A stretch of 41,755 nucleotides of DNA from the NCBI RefSeq assembly GCF_000613405.1, contig NZ_BAIX01000019.1, positions 1 to 41,755 of the forward strand, given 5' to 3'. This document shows, piece after piece, positions 17,652 to 25,966 of the stretch (positions within the stretch are counted from its first letter, which is position 1; each line of letters begins with the position of its first letter). Under the pieces are notes generated by a model, which was not told the DNA's origin, did no database searches, and worked only from the letters and a program-made list of their open reading frames with translations. Position numbers and translations under genes: made by a program. Origin of the DNA: Hoylesella enoeca JCM 12259. Its GTDB lineage: Bacteria > Bacteroidota > Bacteroidia > Bacteroidales > Bacteroidaceae.

Positions 17652-18296
17652 ATGGAAACGATCATTTTTCGTTCGGTTCTTCCACATGTCTTCGCTCAGA
17701 GGAGCGACTTAAATTCAGAAGTTTGGAAAGCCGATGTGAGTTTCAAACGCGGTCATCTCTATTTGATAGAGGCAAACAGCGGAAAAGGAAAAAGCACTTT
17801 TTGCAGTTATATTGTCGGTTACCGACACGATTACAGCGGTCAAATTTGCTTCGATGAGCACGATGTTTCGACTTTCAGCGTTCGCAATTGGGTAGACATG
17901 CGCAAGTCGCATATCAGCACATTGTTTCAAGAATTGCGTCTATTTCCTGAACTAACGGCGATGGAAAACGTTGAAATCAAGAATCGACTCACAGGTTTCA
18001 AATCGCGCCAAGAGATTGTTGCGTGGTTTGAACAATTAGGTATTGCCGACAAACTCGATGTGAAAGCAGGGCTGATGTCATTCGGACAGCAGCAGCGTGT
18101 GGCGATGATGCGCGCATTGGTACAGCCGTTTGACTTTCTGTTGGCTGATGAACCCATCAGCCATTTAGACGACACCAATGCCCGAATCATGGCAGAAATA
18201 ATGATGACCGAAGCCCAACGACAAGGCGCCGGCGTAATAATAACCAGCATCGGCAAGCATATGGACTTGCCTTATGAAACAACTTATCGTCTATGA
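17652..18296 (+). CDS. ABC transporter ATP-binding protein
   Basis: 214 aa. Walker A is EANSGKGKST (about residues 40-49), the signature is MSFGQQQRVAMMRAL (about 142-156), and Walker B with the catalytic glutamate is DFLLADEP (about 161-168), then HLDD. The signature reads SFGQQ instead of SGGQ, and Walker A has Asn instead of the first Gly. The size and the FtsX-type permease overlapping by 4 nt place it near the LolD/MacB class of ATPases, which drive transport or signalling across the envelope without an import-binding protein. The substrate is unknown. Confidence 0.87.
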   Translation: METIIFRSVLPHVFAQRSDLNSEVWKADVSFKRGHLYLIEANSGKGKSTFCSYIVGYRHDYSGQICFDEHDVSTFSVRNWVDMRKSHISTLFQELRLFPELTAMENVEIKNRLTGFKSRQEIVAWFEQLGIADKLDVKAGLMSFGQQQRVAMMRALVQPFDFLLADEPISHLDDTNARIMAEIMMTEAQRQGAGVIITSIGKHMDLPYETTYRL

Positions 18297-19492
18297 GTCT
18301 CGTTTGGAAATTGTTGCGGCAACATATCAGCGTGCCGCAGTTTGCCGGCTTCTTCTTCGCTAACCTCTTCGGAGTGCTCATTGTGTTGTCGGGCTTCCAG
18401 TTCTATCGCGATGTGCTACCCGTGTTTACGGCCGAAGACAGTTTCATGAAGTCAGACTACATCATCGTCAACAAGAAAATCGGAACGGCAGGAACACTCT
18501 CCGGTCGCGATAACACATTCAATCGAGCAGAGATAGACGAACTTGCCGCGCGCAAGTTTGTGAATCGAGTGGGACAGTTTACATCCACTGCCTACAAAGT
18601 CGATGCTTCGATGGGGGTGAGTGGCACGCGGGTGGTCAACTCCGAACTGTTTTTCGAAAGCATTCCCGATGCTTTTGTGGATGTTCCGTTGAAAGATTGG
18701 CATTACACACCCGGTGAACACGTCGTGCCGATCATTCTTCCGAGGAGCTATATCACCATGTATAACTTCGGCTTTGCGCAAAGTCACGCGTTGCCGAAGA
18801 TCAGCGACGGACTCGTCGGGATGATCGATCTCGATATATTTATCAGCGGAAACGGTCATCAAGATCAGTTTAAAGGCAAAGTCATCGGCTTTTCGGGCAG
18901 GCTAAACTCCATTCTCGTGCCTCAATCTTTTATGGATTGGAGCAACCGACGGTATGCTCCTGACACAGAACCGGCGCCTCATCGACTGATCATAGAGGTC
19001 GGAAATCCTGCCGACGAGAATATTGCGAAATATATGGACAGCAAAGGTTATGACGTCGAAGACGGTAATCTGAATGCCGAGAAGACCACCTATTTCCTCC
19101 GGATGATGGTGTCGATGGTGGTGATTGTGGGTCTGATCATTTCGGCTCTCAGCTTTTATATTCTGATGCTGAGCATTTATCTCTTGGTGCAGAAGAATGC
19201 CTCGAAGCTCGAAAATCTGTTGTTGCTCGGTTATTCGCCCAGCCGAGTGGCTCTGCCCTATCAACTTCTGACCGTCACACTCAATGCGTCGGTACTCGTT
19301 ATCGTATGGATTGCGTTGTATTTCATCAGAAGTTATTACATGGGTATCATCGAAACGCTTTTCCCCGACATCGAAGACGGATCGATTGTGCCTGCTGTTG
19401 GCTTCGGACTGTTGCTTTTCGCAGGTGTGAGTTTGCTCAATCTTTGGGTTGTCCGCCGCAAAATTATGCGGATTTGGCATCGTAAAGATTAA
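18293..19492 (+). CDS. FtsX/MacB-like ABC transporter permease
   Basis: 399 aa. One N-terminal membrane segment (FAGFFFANLFGVLIVLSGF, about residues 19-37) is followed by a large periplasmic domain (about 45-265) and three C-terminal membrane segments, the topology of FtsX/LolC/MacB permeases. Its start overlaps the ATPase stop by 4 nt. With the DUF4836 lipoprotein it may form an envelope export or lipoprotein-handling machine; the substrate cannot be read from the sequence. The last gene of the operon; no T-run terminator follows directly. Confidence 0.83.
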   Translation: MSLVWKLLRQHISVPQFAGFFFANLFGVLIVLSGFQFYRDVLPVFTAEDSFMKSDYIIVNKKIGTAGTLSGRDNTFNRAEIDELAARKFVNRVGQFTSTAYKVDASMGVSGTRVVNSELFFESIPDAFVDVPLKDWHYTPGEHVVPIILPRSYITMYNFGFAQSHALPKISDGLVGMIDLDIFISGNGHQDQFKGKVIGFSGRLNSILVPQSFMDWSNRRYAPDTEPAPHRLIIEVGNPADENIAKYMDSKGYDVEDGNLNAEKTTYFLRMMVSMVVIVGLIISALSFYILMLSIYLLVQKNASKLENLLLLGYSPSRVALPYQLLTVTLNASVLVIVWIALYFIRSYYMGIIETLFPDIEDGSIVPAVGFGLLLFAGVSLLNLWVVRRKIMRIWHRKD

Positions 19493-19555
19493 AAGATCAC
19501 ACTCATTTGAGGGTCGACCAATCGGCGGTCGGTTTCCACATAGCGACGAATAGGC

Positions 19556-19645
19556 CTGCAACTAACGGTTAATCGCATGACGCTTAACGGTTAGTTGCAG
19601 TGCGTTTCAGCGCTGATTGCGACACGTCTAAGCGTTTATTGCAAG
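19556..19645. repeat. Perfect 17-bp inverted repeat plus imperfect 22-nt repeats
   Basis: Arms 19556-19572 and 19584-19600 (CTGCAACTAACGGTTAA and its complement) pair perfectly around an 11-nt loop. The right arm begins a set of three loose repeats about 22 nt long, ending TTGCAG, TTGCGA and TTGCAA (to about 19645). There is no T run, so it is not a standard terminator. It lies in the 251-nt gap between the ABC permease and the DUF438 gene. Confidence 0.85.
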
Positions 19646-19708
19646 CATCTTTTTGAAGTATTGAAGCTTAAAAAATGATCAATCAATAGCATATTGCATC
19701 CTTTTCAT

Positions 19709-19716
19709 TATCTTTG
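19709..19716 (+). promoter_or_regulatory. -7 box of the DUF438/hemerythrin gene promoter
   Basis: TATCTTTG matches TAnnTTTG 27 nt before the ATG at 19744. No clear TTTG lies 19-21 nt upstream, so a second factor may help. Confidence 0.5.
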
Positions 19717-19743
19717 TAACCCAAAAATCAAAGCAGAAAAAAG

Positions 19744-21270
19744 ATGGATAATAAGATGAAAAACTATCTGCCGAAAATGGAATCGGCTAAGATGGAAGCG
19801 CTTTACGAGATCGAAAACGCCTATAAAGCTGGTGACTTGTCGCTCGAAGAAGCCCGAAAACAGATCCGAGAACGCGTAGGTAAGGTGAGCGCTTACCATG
19901 TGGCGTATCTCGAACAGACAATGACCGAGGAGACAGAAGACGAATGTGTGCGCGAGGATATTCATGCACTGATCCACCTTTTGGATGGTTTCCTGGATCA
20001 TTCCAGACCTGATCTGCCCGCCAATCATCCCATCACGCACTATCTGAAAGAGAATGACGAGATGCGAAAACTGCTCTTGGCTGTCGAAGATCTTGTGCAA
20101 TATCCGATGATCAAGAATCAGTGGCTGCAACTCTATGAGCAAATCAGTCAATATCCGATTCATTACAAGCGCAAACAAAACCAACTTTATCCCGTCTTGG
20201 AACGGAAAGGGTTTTCGCGTCCGACGACCACGATGTGGACATTCGACGATATCGTGCGTGACGAAATACGCGAGTCGGCCCGACTCTTGGAGGCCGGAGA
20301 CGAGGAAAAATTCATCTCGCTGCAATCAACTTTGATCGCTCACTGCCGCGATTTGATGGAAAAAGAAGAGGTGATTCTTTATCCCACATCGCTCGCATTG
20401 ATTGATGATGCCGAGTTTGAAGAGATGAAATCGGGCGATCAAGAGATCGGCTTTGCTTTCTTCTCGGTGTCGGCCGAACCTAAAACAATGCCCGGACAAT
20501 CCTCAGTAGCTACTGATGGTTTTGCCAAAGACTTGCAGGCATTGCTTACAAAATATGGTTATAGTGTGGGAGAAGGCGATCAACTCAACGTGACAACAGG
20601 GAAATTGACGCTCGAACAGATCAATCTCATCTATAAACATTTGCCGATCGACATATCATTCGTGGACGAAAACGAGCTTGTTTGTTTCTATTCTGACACC
20701 GATCACCGTATATTTCCGCGCAGCAAAAACGTGATCGGACGCGAAGTGATGAACTGTCATCCGCGGAAGAGTGCCCACATCGTGCGTGAAGTGATCGACA
20801 AATTGCGTAGCGGAGAGCAAAACAAAGCCGAATTCTGGATCAATAAGCCCGGAATGTTTATTTATATCGTCTATGTGGCGGTGCGAGATGCAGCGGGAAA
20901 GTTCCGCGGTGTGCTTGAAATGATGCAAGATTGCACCCACATTCGAGCTTTGGAAGGATCGCAAACATTGCTCACTTGGTCCGACGAAACATCTCAACAA
21001 AAGGCTCAAATGCTTGTTGAAGAAATAGACGAAAATACAAATGAAACAGCACCGATCACCGAAATAACGCCTGAAACACGATTGCATGATCTGTTGAAAC
21101 AATATCCTGAAATCGGTAAACGCCTCCCGGAACTGGCTCCCGAATTTAAAATGCTCAACTCACCATTGGGTAAAATCCTCGCACGTAAGGCCAATGTGCG
21201 AATGATGAGTGAGCGTTCGGGCATACCGCTTGATCAACTTCTCACCGGGATTCGCAATTTGATACAATAA
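19744..21270 (+). CDS. DUF438-hemerythrin-PAS-DUF1858 protein
   Basis: 508 aa, cytoplasmic. Residues about 5-85 match DUF438. A hemerythrin-like four-helix domain follows, with candidate iron ligands in NHPITHYLKEND (His95, His99), IHYKRKQNQLYPVLE (His140, Glu152) and AHCRDLMEKEEV (His200, Glu207/208). A PAS domain (about 290-410) contains the NCHPRKS segment. A C-terminal DUF1858 domain (about 430-508) is of the kind found in ScdA/RIC proteins. The family is linked to sensing or repair under oxygen or nitric oxide stress in anaerobes; here this is inference. It is a single gene with its own promoter, ending 2 nt before the convergent MATE stop. Confidence 0.87.
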   Translation: MDNKMKNYLPKMESAKMEALYEIENAYKAGDLSLEEARKQIRERVGKVSAYHVAYLEQTMTEETEDECVREDIHALIHLLDGFLDHSRPDLPANHPITHYLKENDEMRKLLLAVEDLVQYPMIKNQWLQLYEQISQYPIHYKRKQNQLYPVLERKGFSRPTTTMWTFDDIVRDEIRESARLLEAGDEEKFISLQSTLIAHCRDLMEKEEVILYPTSLALIDDAEFEEMKSGDQEIGFAFFSVSAEPKTMPGQSSVATDGFAKDLQALLTKYGYSVGEGDQLNVTTGKLTLEQINLIYKHLPIDISFVDENELVCFYSDTDHRIFPRSKNVIGREVMNCHPRKSAHIVREVIDKLRSGEQNKAEFWINKPGMFIYIVYVAVRDAAGKFRGVLEMMQDCTHIRALEGSQTLLTWSDETSQQKAQMLVEEIDENTNETAPITEITPETRLHDLLKQYPEIGKRLPELAPEFKMLNSPLGKILARKANVRMMSERSGIPLDQLLTGIRNLIQ

Positions 21271-21272
21271 AG

Positions 21273-22625
21273 TTATTTGTTGATGAGTCGGCCGAGATGT
21301 CGTTTAAAGGCGATGTAATACAGCAGGCCAGCCACTGTCAGACCAAACGGAAAGGCCAGCCAGATGCCCACTAATCCCATATCTAATGTGATTCCGAAGA
21401 GATAACTCAATGGAAGCGACACGACGAAATAAGCAAAGAAGGCCACATACATCAGTGGTTTGACATCCGAAAGGCCACGCAGCGCATTGGAATAAATGCA
21501 CTGCAATCCGTCACCAAACTGATAAATGATGAGCACAATGATGGTCATCGCTACGAGATGACACACGGCGGTGCTGTCAGAAAACAAATAGCCGATGCTA
21601 TTTCGTGATAAACCGACTGGTAATGAAACGGCAAGGGCAATGAGCAAAACCAAATGAAAACCTGCGATGGCACTGTTTCGGGCAGCTGTGTAATCGCGTT
21701 GACCGTTGAAATAACTGATTCGCACGGCCACAGCTGCTCCCATTCCATAATACACTAAAAAGAAGAATTGTGAGATCGTCAGCATGATTTGATGGGCCGC
21801 TAATGCTGTCGCACCGATCCACCCCACCATAACGCTCGACAGACTGAACGCTGCCGACTCCATCCCCATTTGTAAGGCGAGCGGCCATCCGAGTTTATTC
21901 TGCTCGGTAAAGAAAGTTCGATTTACTCTTCCTTGCTTAAAACCGACGCGATAAATATGATAACGCTTACTCAGAAAAAACATGGCTGCGAAAACGATTG
22001 TCATGATCACGCGCGATAGCGTAGTTGAAATACCAGCACCGAGAAGGCCCAGTTCGGGCAGCCCTAACTTGCCATAGATGAGCAGATAATTGCCGATAAT
22101 ATTGAGAATGTTGCCTCCTAACAGGATCCACATCGGTGTACGGGTATCTGTGATACCGTCGGAAAACTGTTTGAATACGTTAAACCAGCACACGAAGGGC
22201 AATGATATGAACAGCACTAACAGATAAGGACGCATCAAAGGGAGCAATTCCGTGGGTTGACCGAGGTTTCCAATGTTCGCATAAAACACTCCAACGACGA
22301 CGCCGAGCAGCAATGCCAATACTGTGTTTGCCGCTAAGGCATTCTTTACGGATGCTCCGATGAGAGTCGATTGATCACGACCGAAGAGATTGCCGACGAT
22401 AGGTGTGAGGCCGTAAGAGAACCCGAGACCGAAGAGCAACACCAAATTGAACATGTTGTTGACGAATGCCGCAGCAGCCAATTCATTCGTACTGTGATGT
22501 CCGATCATCAATGTGTCGGCGCAGCTGAGCAGTATTGTGCCTGTCTGTCCGATGATAATGGGTAATCCGAGGGCAGTAAGCGATCGATAATGTGTGGTGT
22601 ATTGACGAACCTGAAAACGTTTCAT
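21273..22625 (-). CDS. MATE family efflux transporter
   Basis: 450 aa with 12 predicted membrane segments. The start ALGLPIIIGQTGTILLSCADTLMIGHHSTNELAAAAFVNNMF and the internal repeat of the MatE fold (GWPLALQMGMESAAFSLSSVMVGWIGATALAAHQI) identify it. These transporters export cationic or aromatic compounds using Na+ or H+ gradients; the substrate is unknown. It is divergent from the M48 gene and convergent with the DUF438 gene. The -7 box at 22634-22641 lies only 8 nt from the ATG, suggesting a very short leader. Confidence 0.93.
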   Translation of the reverse strand: MKRFQVRQYTTHYRSLTALGLPIIIGQTGTILLSCADTLMIGHHSTNELAAAAFVNNMFNLVLLFGLGFSYGLTPIVGNLFGRDQSTLIGASVKNALAANTVLALLLGVVVGVFYANIGNLGQPTELLPLMRPYLLVLFISLPFVCWFNVFKQFSDGITDTRTPMWILLGGNILNIIGNYLLIYGKLGLPELGLLGAGISTTLSRVIMTIVFAAMFFLSKRYHIYRVGFKQGRVNRTFFTEQNKLGWPLALQMGMESAAFSLSSVMVGWIGATALAAHQIMLTISQFFFLVYYGMGAAVAVRISYFNGQRDYTAARNSAIAGFHLVLLIALAVSLPVGLSRNSIGYLFSDSTAVCHLVAMTIIVLIIYQFGDGLQCIYSNALRGLSDVKPLMYVAFFAYFVVSLPLSYLFGITLDMGLVGIWLAFPFGLTVAGLLYYIAFKRHLGRLINK

Positions 22626-22633
22626 AAGGTGTG

Positions 22634-22641
22634 CAAAGTTA
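22634..22641 (-). promoter_or_regulatory. -7 box of the MATE gene
   Basis: On the minus strand this reads TAACTTTG, matching TAnnTTTG. Eight nt separate it from the MATE start codon, so the message would be leaderless or almost so. No exact -33 TTTG is present. Confidence 0.5.
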
Positions 22642-22660
22642 CGAAATATTGCCTGTAATC

Positions 22661-22692
22661 TTTCTTCCTGTCAGGAAATAATACTAATTTTG
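22661..22692 (+). promoter_or_regulatory. Promoter of the M48 protease gene
   Basis: TAATTTTG at 22685-22692 matches TAnnTTTG; TTTC at 22661-22664 is a near match to the -33 box with a 20-nt spacer. The ATG follows at 22727. Confidence 0.6.
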
Positions 22693-22726
22693 CCCTCGTT
22701 ACATAAACAAATCAAGAGTAGAGCGT

Positions 22727-23647
22727 ATGAAGACGAAATGGATAATGATGTCGTTGCTGGTTGCAGTGACAGTCTCTTGTGGTACGATCTCCACGGTGCC
22801 TGTCACCGGGCGCAAGCATTCGTTGCTTGTAAGCGACGAACAAGTGTTGAGTTTGAGTAACCAAGAGTATAAGAAATATATGCAAAGTGCGAAGCGATCG
22901 ACCGACGTTGCGCATACGGCGATGGTACAACGAGTGGGCCGCCGATTGGCAAACGCAGTGGAGACTTACCTCCGCAACAACGGGATGAGCACCGAAGTGC
23001 AGAATTTCAGTTGGGAATTTAATCTTGTACAAGACAAGGCTGTCAACGCGTTCTGTATGCCCGGCGGCAAGATCGTGGTGTATGAAGGGCTGCTTCCTGT
23101 CACACGCGATGAAGCCTCATTGGCCATCGTGCTCGGTCATGAGATCGCACACGCTGTAGCGAAACATTCTGCCGAACAGATGTCTAAGCGCATCCGACAA
23201 GCTTATGGCACGCAGATCGGCGGATCGGTGTTGACTGCGTTGGGAGTTGGATCGGATGTGTCATCGGTGGCACAGGCCGCAGCGGGACAATTCTTCTCGT
23301 TTAGGAACCTGAAATATTCTCGTGACAATGAGACCGAGGCCGACCGAATGGGATTGATCTTTGCAGCCATGGCGGGATATGATCCGCGTGTTGCCGTGGG
23401 CTTTTGGCAGCGGATGGCAGCCCAGAGTGGGAGTGGCAACTCGTCGGATGTGTTCAGCGATCACCCATCAGACGCCAAGCGTATTGCTGCCATACAACGT
23501 GAGATGCCCGAAGCTATGCGCTATTATCAAGGTGGTAATGCATTTTCCAACGGGCCGCATGGTACAAAGAAGAAACAGAAGACGGTGAAGCCGGGCGGTT
23601 CCGTGTCGGCATCCGACCTTTATAAATCGTCTTCCCGAAACCGATAA
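22727..23647 (+). CDS. M48 family metalloprotease lipoprotein
   Basis: 306 aa. Lipoprotein signal VTVSC (Cys18) followed by GTISTVPVTGRKH, as in the Bacteroidetes relatives of BepA/LoiP. Zinc-binding HEIAH lies at residues 138-142, with the third ligand in NETEADRMG (Glu204), and SDHPSDAKRI near the C-terminus is the conserved M48 segment. It should degrade misfolded or damaged proteins at the outer membrane. The last 30 residues are Lys/Ser-rich and probably disordered. It is 7 nt upstream of the WecB-like gene, so the two are probably co-transcribed. Confidence 0.93.
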   Translation: MKTKWIMMSLLVAVTVSCGTISTVPVTGRKHSLLVSDEQVLSLSNQEYKKYMQSAKRSTDVAHTAMVQRVGRRLANAVETYLRNNGMSTEVQNFSWEFNLVQDKAVNAFCMPGGKIVVYEGLLPVTRDEASLAIVLGHEIAHAVAKHSAEQMSKRIRQAYGTQIGGSVLTALGVGSDVSSVAQAAAGQFFSFRNLKYSRDNETEADRMGLIFAAMAGYDPRVAVGFWQRMAAQSGSGNSSDVFSDHPSDAKRIAAIQREMPEAMRYYQGGNAFSNGPHGTKKKQKTVKPGGSVSASDLYKSSSRNR

Positions 23648-23654
23648 ACATGAC

Positions 23655-24766
23655 ATGATGGAAATATGTATTGTAGCGGGGGCGCGTCCCAATTTTATCA
23701 AGGTGGCCCCCATTGTGAGAGCGATAGAAAAAGTGAAGTCAGAGGGACAGCATATAGATTTCACGCTGGTCTATGCCGGACGTGAAGATGATCCGTCTTT
23801 GGAGTCATCAATCTTCGAAGACTTGCAGATTGAGCACCCTACTGTATATCTGGGGGTGGACTGCGAGAACCTGAACGAGCTGACCGGGCAGGTGATGTCG
23901 GCTTTCGAACATTATTTGCAGACACACAAAACAGACGTGGTGCTGGTCGTGGATGATCTCGCTTCTACACTTGCTGCGGCCATCGTAACCAAGAAGCAGG
24001 GACTGACATTGGCACACCTTGTGCCGGCACGCGATCATTCAATATTCGGATGCCCAAGGAGATTAATAGGCTCGTCATCGACGGATTGAGCGATCTGCTC
24101 TTCACTGCAGGTTTGGGAAGCAGTAGCATTGCATCGCGCGAGGGAGCCGAACTATCTAAGATCTACATGGTGGGTAATATCCTGATGGACACTCTACGAT
24201 TCAACCGCAATCGTTTGCGACGTCCGGCAGTGCTCGACCAGCTTGGGACAAACGATTATCTCGTATTCACCCTTAACCGCAAGGCGCTGATAGCCAACCG
24301 GGAAAATCTTCGGCGTATGCTTGCCGGTATAGTGATGGCTGCCGAAGGATTGCCTGTTATTGCCCCGTTGCGTGTGAAAGCTGCCCAAGCTGTGCGAGAG
24401 TGCTTGCCCGGCGATACCAACTCTTTCCACATCATCGATCCGTTGAGTTATTTGGAGTTTGGTTATCTCACCGCCCATGCGCACGGCATCATCACTGATT
24501 CGGGTAATGTGGCCGAAGAAGCGACATTCAATGGTGTGCCTTGTATCACGCTCAACAGTTATACCGAGCATATCGAGACGGTGAAAGTGGGATCTAACGT
24601 GCTGGTGGGCGAAGACCCTGCACTGCTCTTCGAAGTCATGACCGATATGGTGAAAGGACGGTGGAAGAAATGCAGCATCCCCGAACGGTGGGACGGAAGG
24701 AGTGCGGAACGAATTGTGCAAAGCCTGATCAGCATGGCTTCTTCAAAGGAAGAGAGCGGCCATTAG
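23655..24766 (+). CDS. WecB-like UDP-GlcNAc 2-epimerase homologue with altered active site (apparent frameshift near 24023)
   Basis: Fold of the non-hydrolysing UDP-N-acetylglucosamine 2-epimerase: GARPNFIK near the start, TRSFNIRMPKEINR, and ITDSGNVAEEATFNGVP near the end; about 370 aa after repair. The frame stops early, but restoring one G near 24023 (GTGGCC for GTGCC) gives AHLVAGTRSFNIRMPKEINR and joins both parts. Compared with WecB, the HVEAG glutamate is Val123 and the THRREN-type histidine is Asn208 in FTLNRK, both positions important for catalysis in WecB. It may therefore have another activity or none. ATG 23655 gives MMEIC; 23658 is equally possible. It lies between the M48 protease and an SDR gene, not in a visible polysaccharide cluster. 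Confidence 0.83.
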
Positions 24767-24877
24767 TTCTCTTCCCGTTTTCTTGAATGATGATTTAAAC
24801 CACAACAGAGCTTCCTCTCTCATCTCGTCTGCTTTGGAAGAGGCGGGAGAGAAACTCTATTTCAAAACCTGTTTTCT

Positions 24878-25657
24878 ATGAAAAAGATTGCTTTAATCAC
24901 TGGTGCGACAAGCGGAATAGGTGAGGCTTGCGCCCGAAAGTTTGCCCAAGGAGATTATGATCTGATTGTGACGGGACGCAATCAACCCAAATTGGACGCC
25001 TTGAAAGCATCCTTATCTGAATGGGGCGCCGATGTGTTGCCCCTCGTATTCGACGTGCGCGACCGGCAGGCTGCCATCGAAGCCGTTGACGTCTTGCCCG
25101 ATCGGTGGCGCGATGTGGATGTGCTCATCAACAATGCCGGCCTGGCTTTGGGCTTGGAAAAAGAATATGAGGGGCGCTTCGATGATTGGGAGACGATGAT
25201 TGACACCAATATCAAAGGATTGCTCACAATGACTCGGCTTATTGTTCCGCACATGGTGGAGCGCAATCGAGGTCATATCATCAACATCGGCAGTGTTGCC
25301 GGCGATGCGGCTTATGCCGGTGGCAACGTTTATTGCGCCACGAAGGCGGCTGTGAAAGCCATTACCGACGGGCTACGGATCGATTTGGTGGACACGCGTA
25401 TCAGGGTAACCAATCTGAAGCCCGGCCTTGTGGAGACCAATTTCAGTGTTACTCGCTTCCATGGCAACAAAGCGCAGGCCGACAATGTCTACCGCGGTAT
25501 TCATCCGCTGACGGGCGCCGACATCGCCGACACGGCTTTCTTTGCAGCGAGTGCGCCCGAGCATGTGCAGATAGCCGAAGTCTTGATCCTCGCCACACAC
25601 CAGGCCAATGGAACCGTTTGCAGCAAAGATCCCGACCGAGAGGAATCTCTCTCGTAG
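24878..25657 (+). CDS. Short-chain dehydrogenase/reductase, YdfG-like
   Basis: 259 aa, a classical cytoplasmic SDR. The cofactor motif TGATSGIG lies at residues 8-15, NNAG at 85-88, the catalytic Ser at about 139 (NIGSVAG), and YxxxK at Tyr152/Lys156 (YCATK). VTGRN after the second strand suits NADP(H). The LKPGLVETNFSVTRFHG segment resembles YdfG, an NADP-dependent 3-hydroxy acid (serine/malonic semialdehyde) dehydrogenase, but substrate is not certain. It begins 111 nt after the WecB-like gene; that gap holds no clear promoter. Confidence 0.9.
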   Translation: MKKIALITGATSGIGEACARKFAQGDYDLIVTGRNQPKLDALKASLSEWGADVLPLVFDVRDRQAAIEAVDVLPDRWRDVDVLINNAGLALGLEKEYEGRFDDWETMIDTNIKGLLTMTRLIVPHMVERNRGHIINIGSVAGDAAYAGGNVYCATKAAVKAITDGLRIDLVDTRIRVTNLKPGLVETNFSVTRFHGNKAQADNVYRGIHPLTGADIADTAFFAASAPEHVQIAEVLILATHQANGTVCSKDPDREESLS

Positions 25658-25718
25658 TCGACTGCGTGTTTGATATGTCGGGAAAAGAATCGGGGATGAT
25701 CCGGGTATCGACACACTG

Positions 25719-25779
25719 ACAAGACAATGAGACCTATGGGACTGCTGCCGCACAAGTCCCATAGGTCTCATTGTCTTGT
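25719..25779. repeat. Perfect 25-bp inverted repeat between convergent genes
   Basis: Arms 25719-25743 and 25755-25779 are perfectly complementary around an 11-nt loop. The arm contains AGTCCCATAGGT, the same core as in the hairpin at 34575-34615. It lies between the convergent SDR and TlpA genes and may stop transcription from both sides, although no T run follows. The rest of the 309-nt gap holds only a possible promoter at 25884-25891. Confidence 0.93.
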
Positions 25780-25883
25780 ATAAGGGTTCTTAATTGATAG
25801 TAAGAGCCATCTAAAACTCACAAATAGAGATCTTCTTGTCTCGAAATCAAACTTATCTGTTGCTTAATCGTCACTTTTTCTAT

Positions 25884-25891
25884 TAAATTTG
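25884..25891 (+). promoter_or_regulatory. Possible promoter antisense to the TlpA gene end
   Basis: TAAATTTG matches TAnnTTTG, with a partial -33 (GTTG at 25859-25862). It would start a plus-strand transcript near 25898 running into the 3' end of the minus-strand TlpA gene. No convincing coding region follows. Confidence 0.25.
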
Positions 25892-25966
25892 CAGCACCAT
25901 TTGGTTCTTGGTAGCTGTGAGATTGGAGATCCCGGCATTGGTGTTCACTGACACTCTCAAGGTGCA

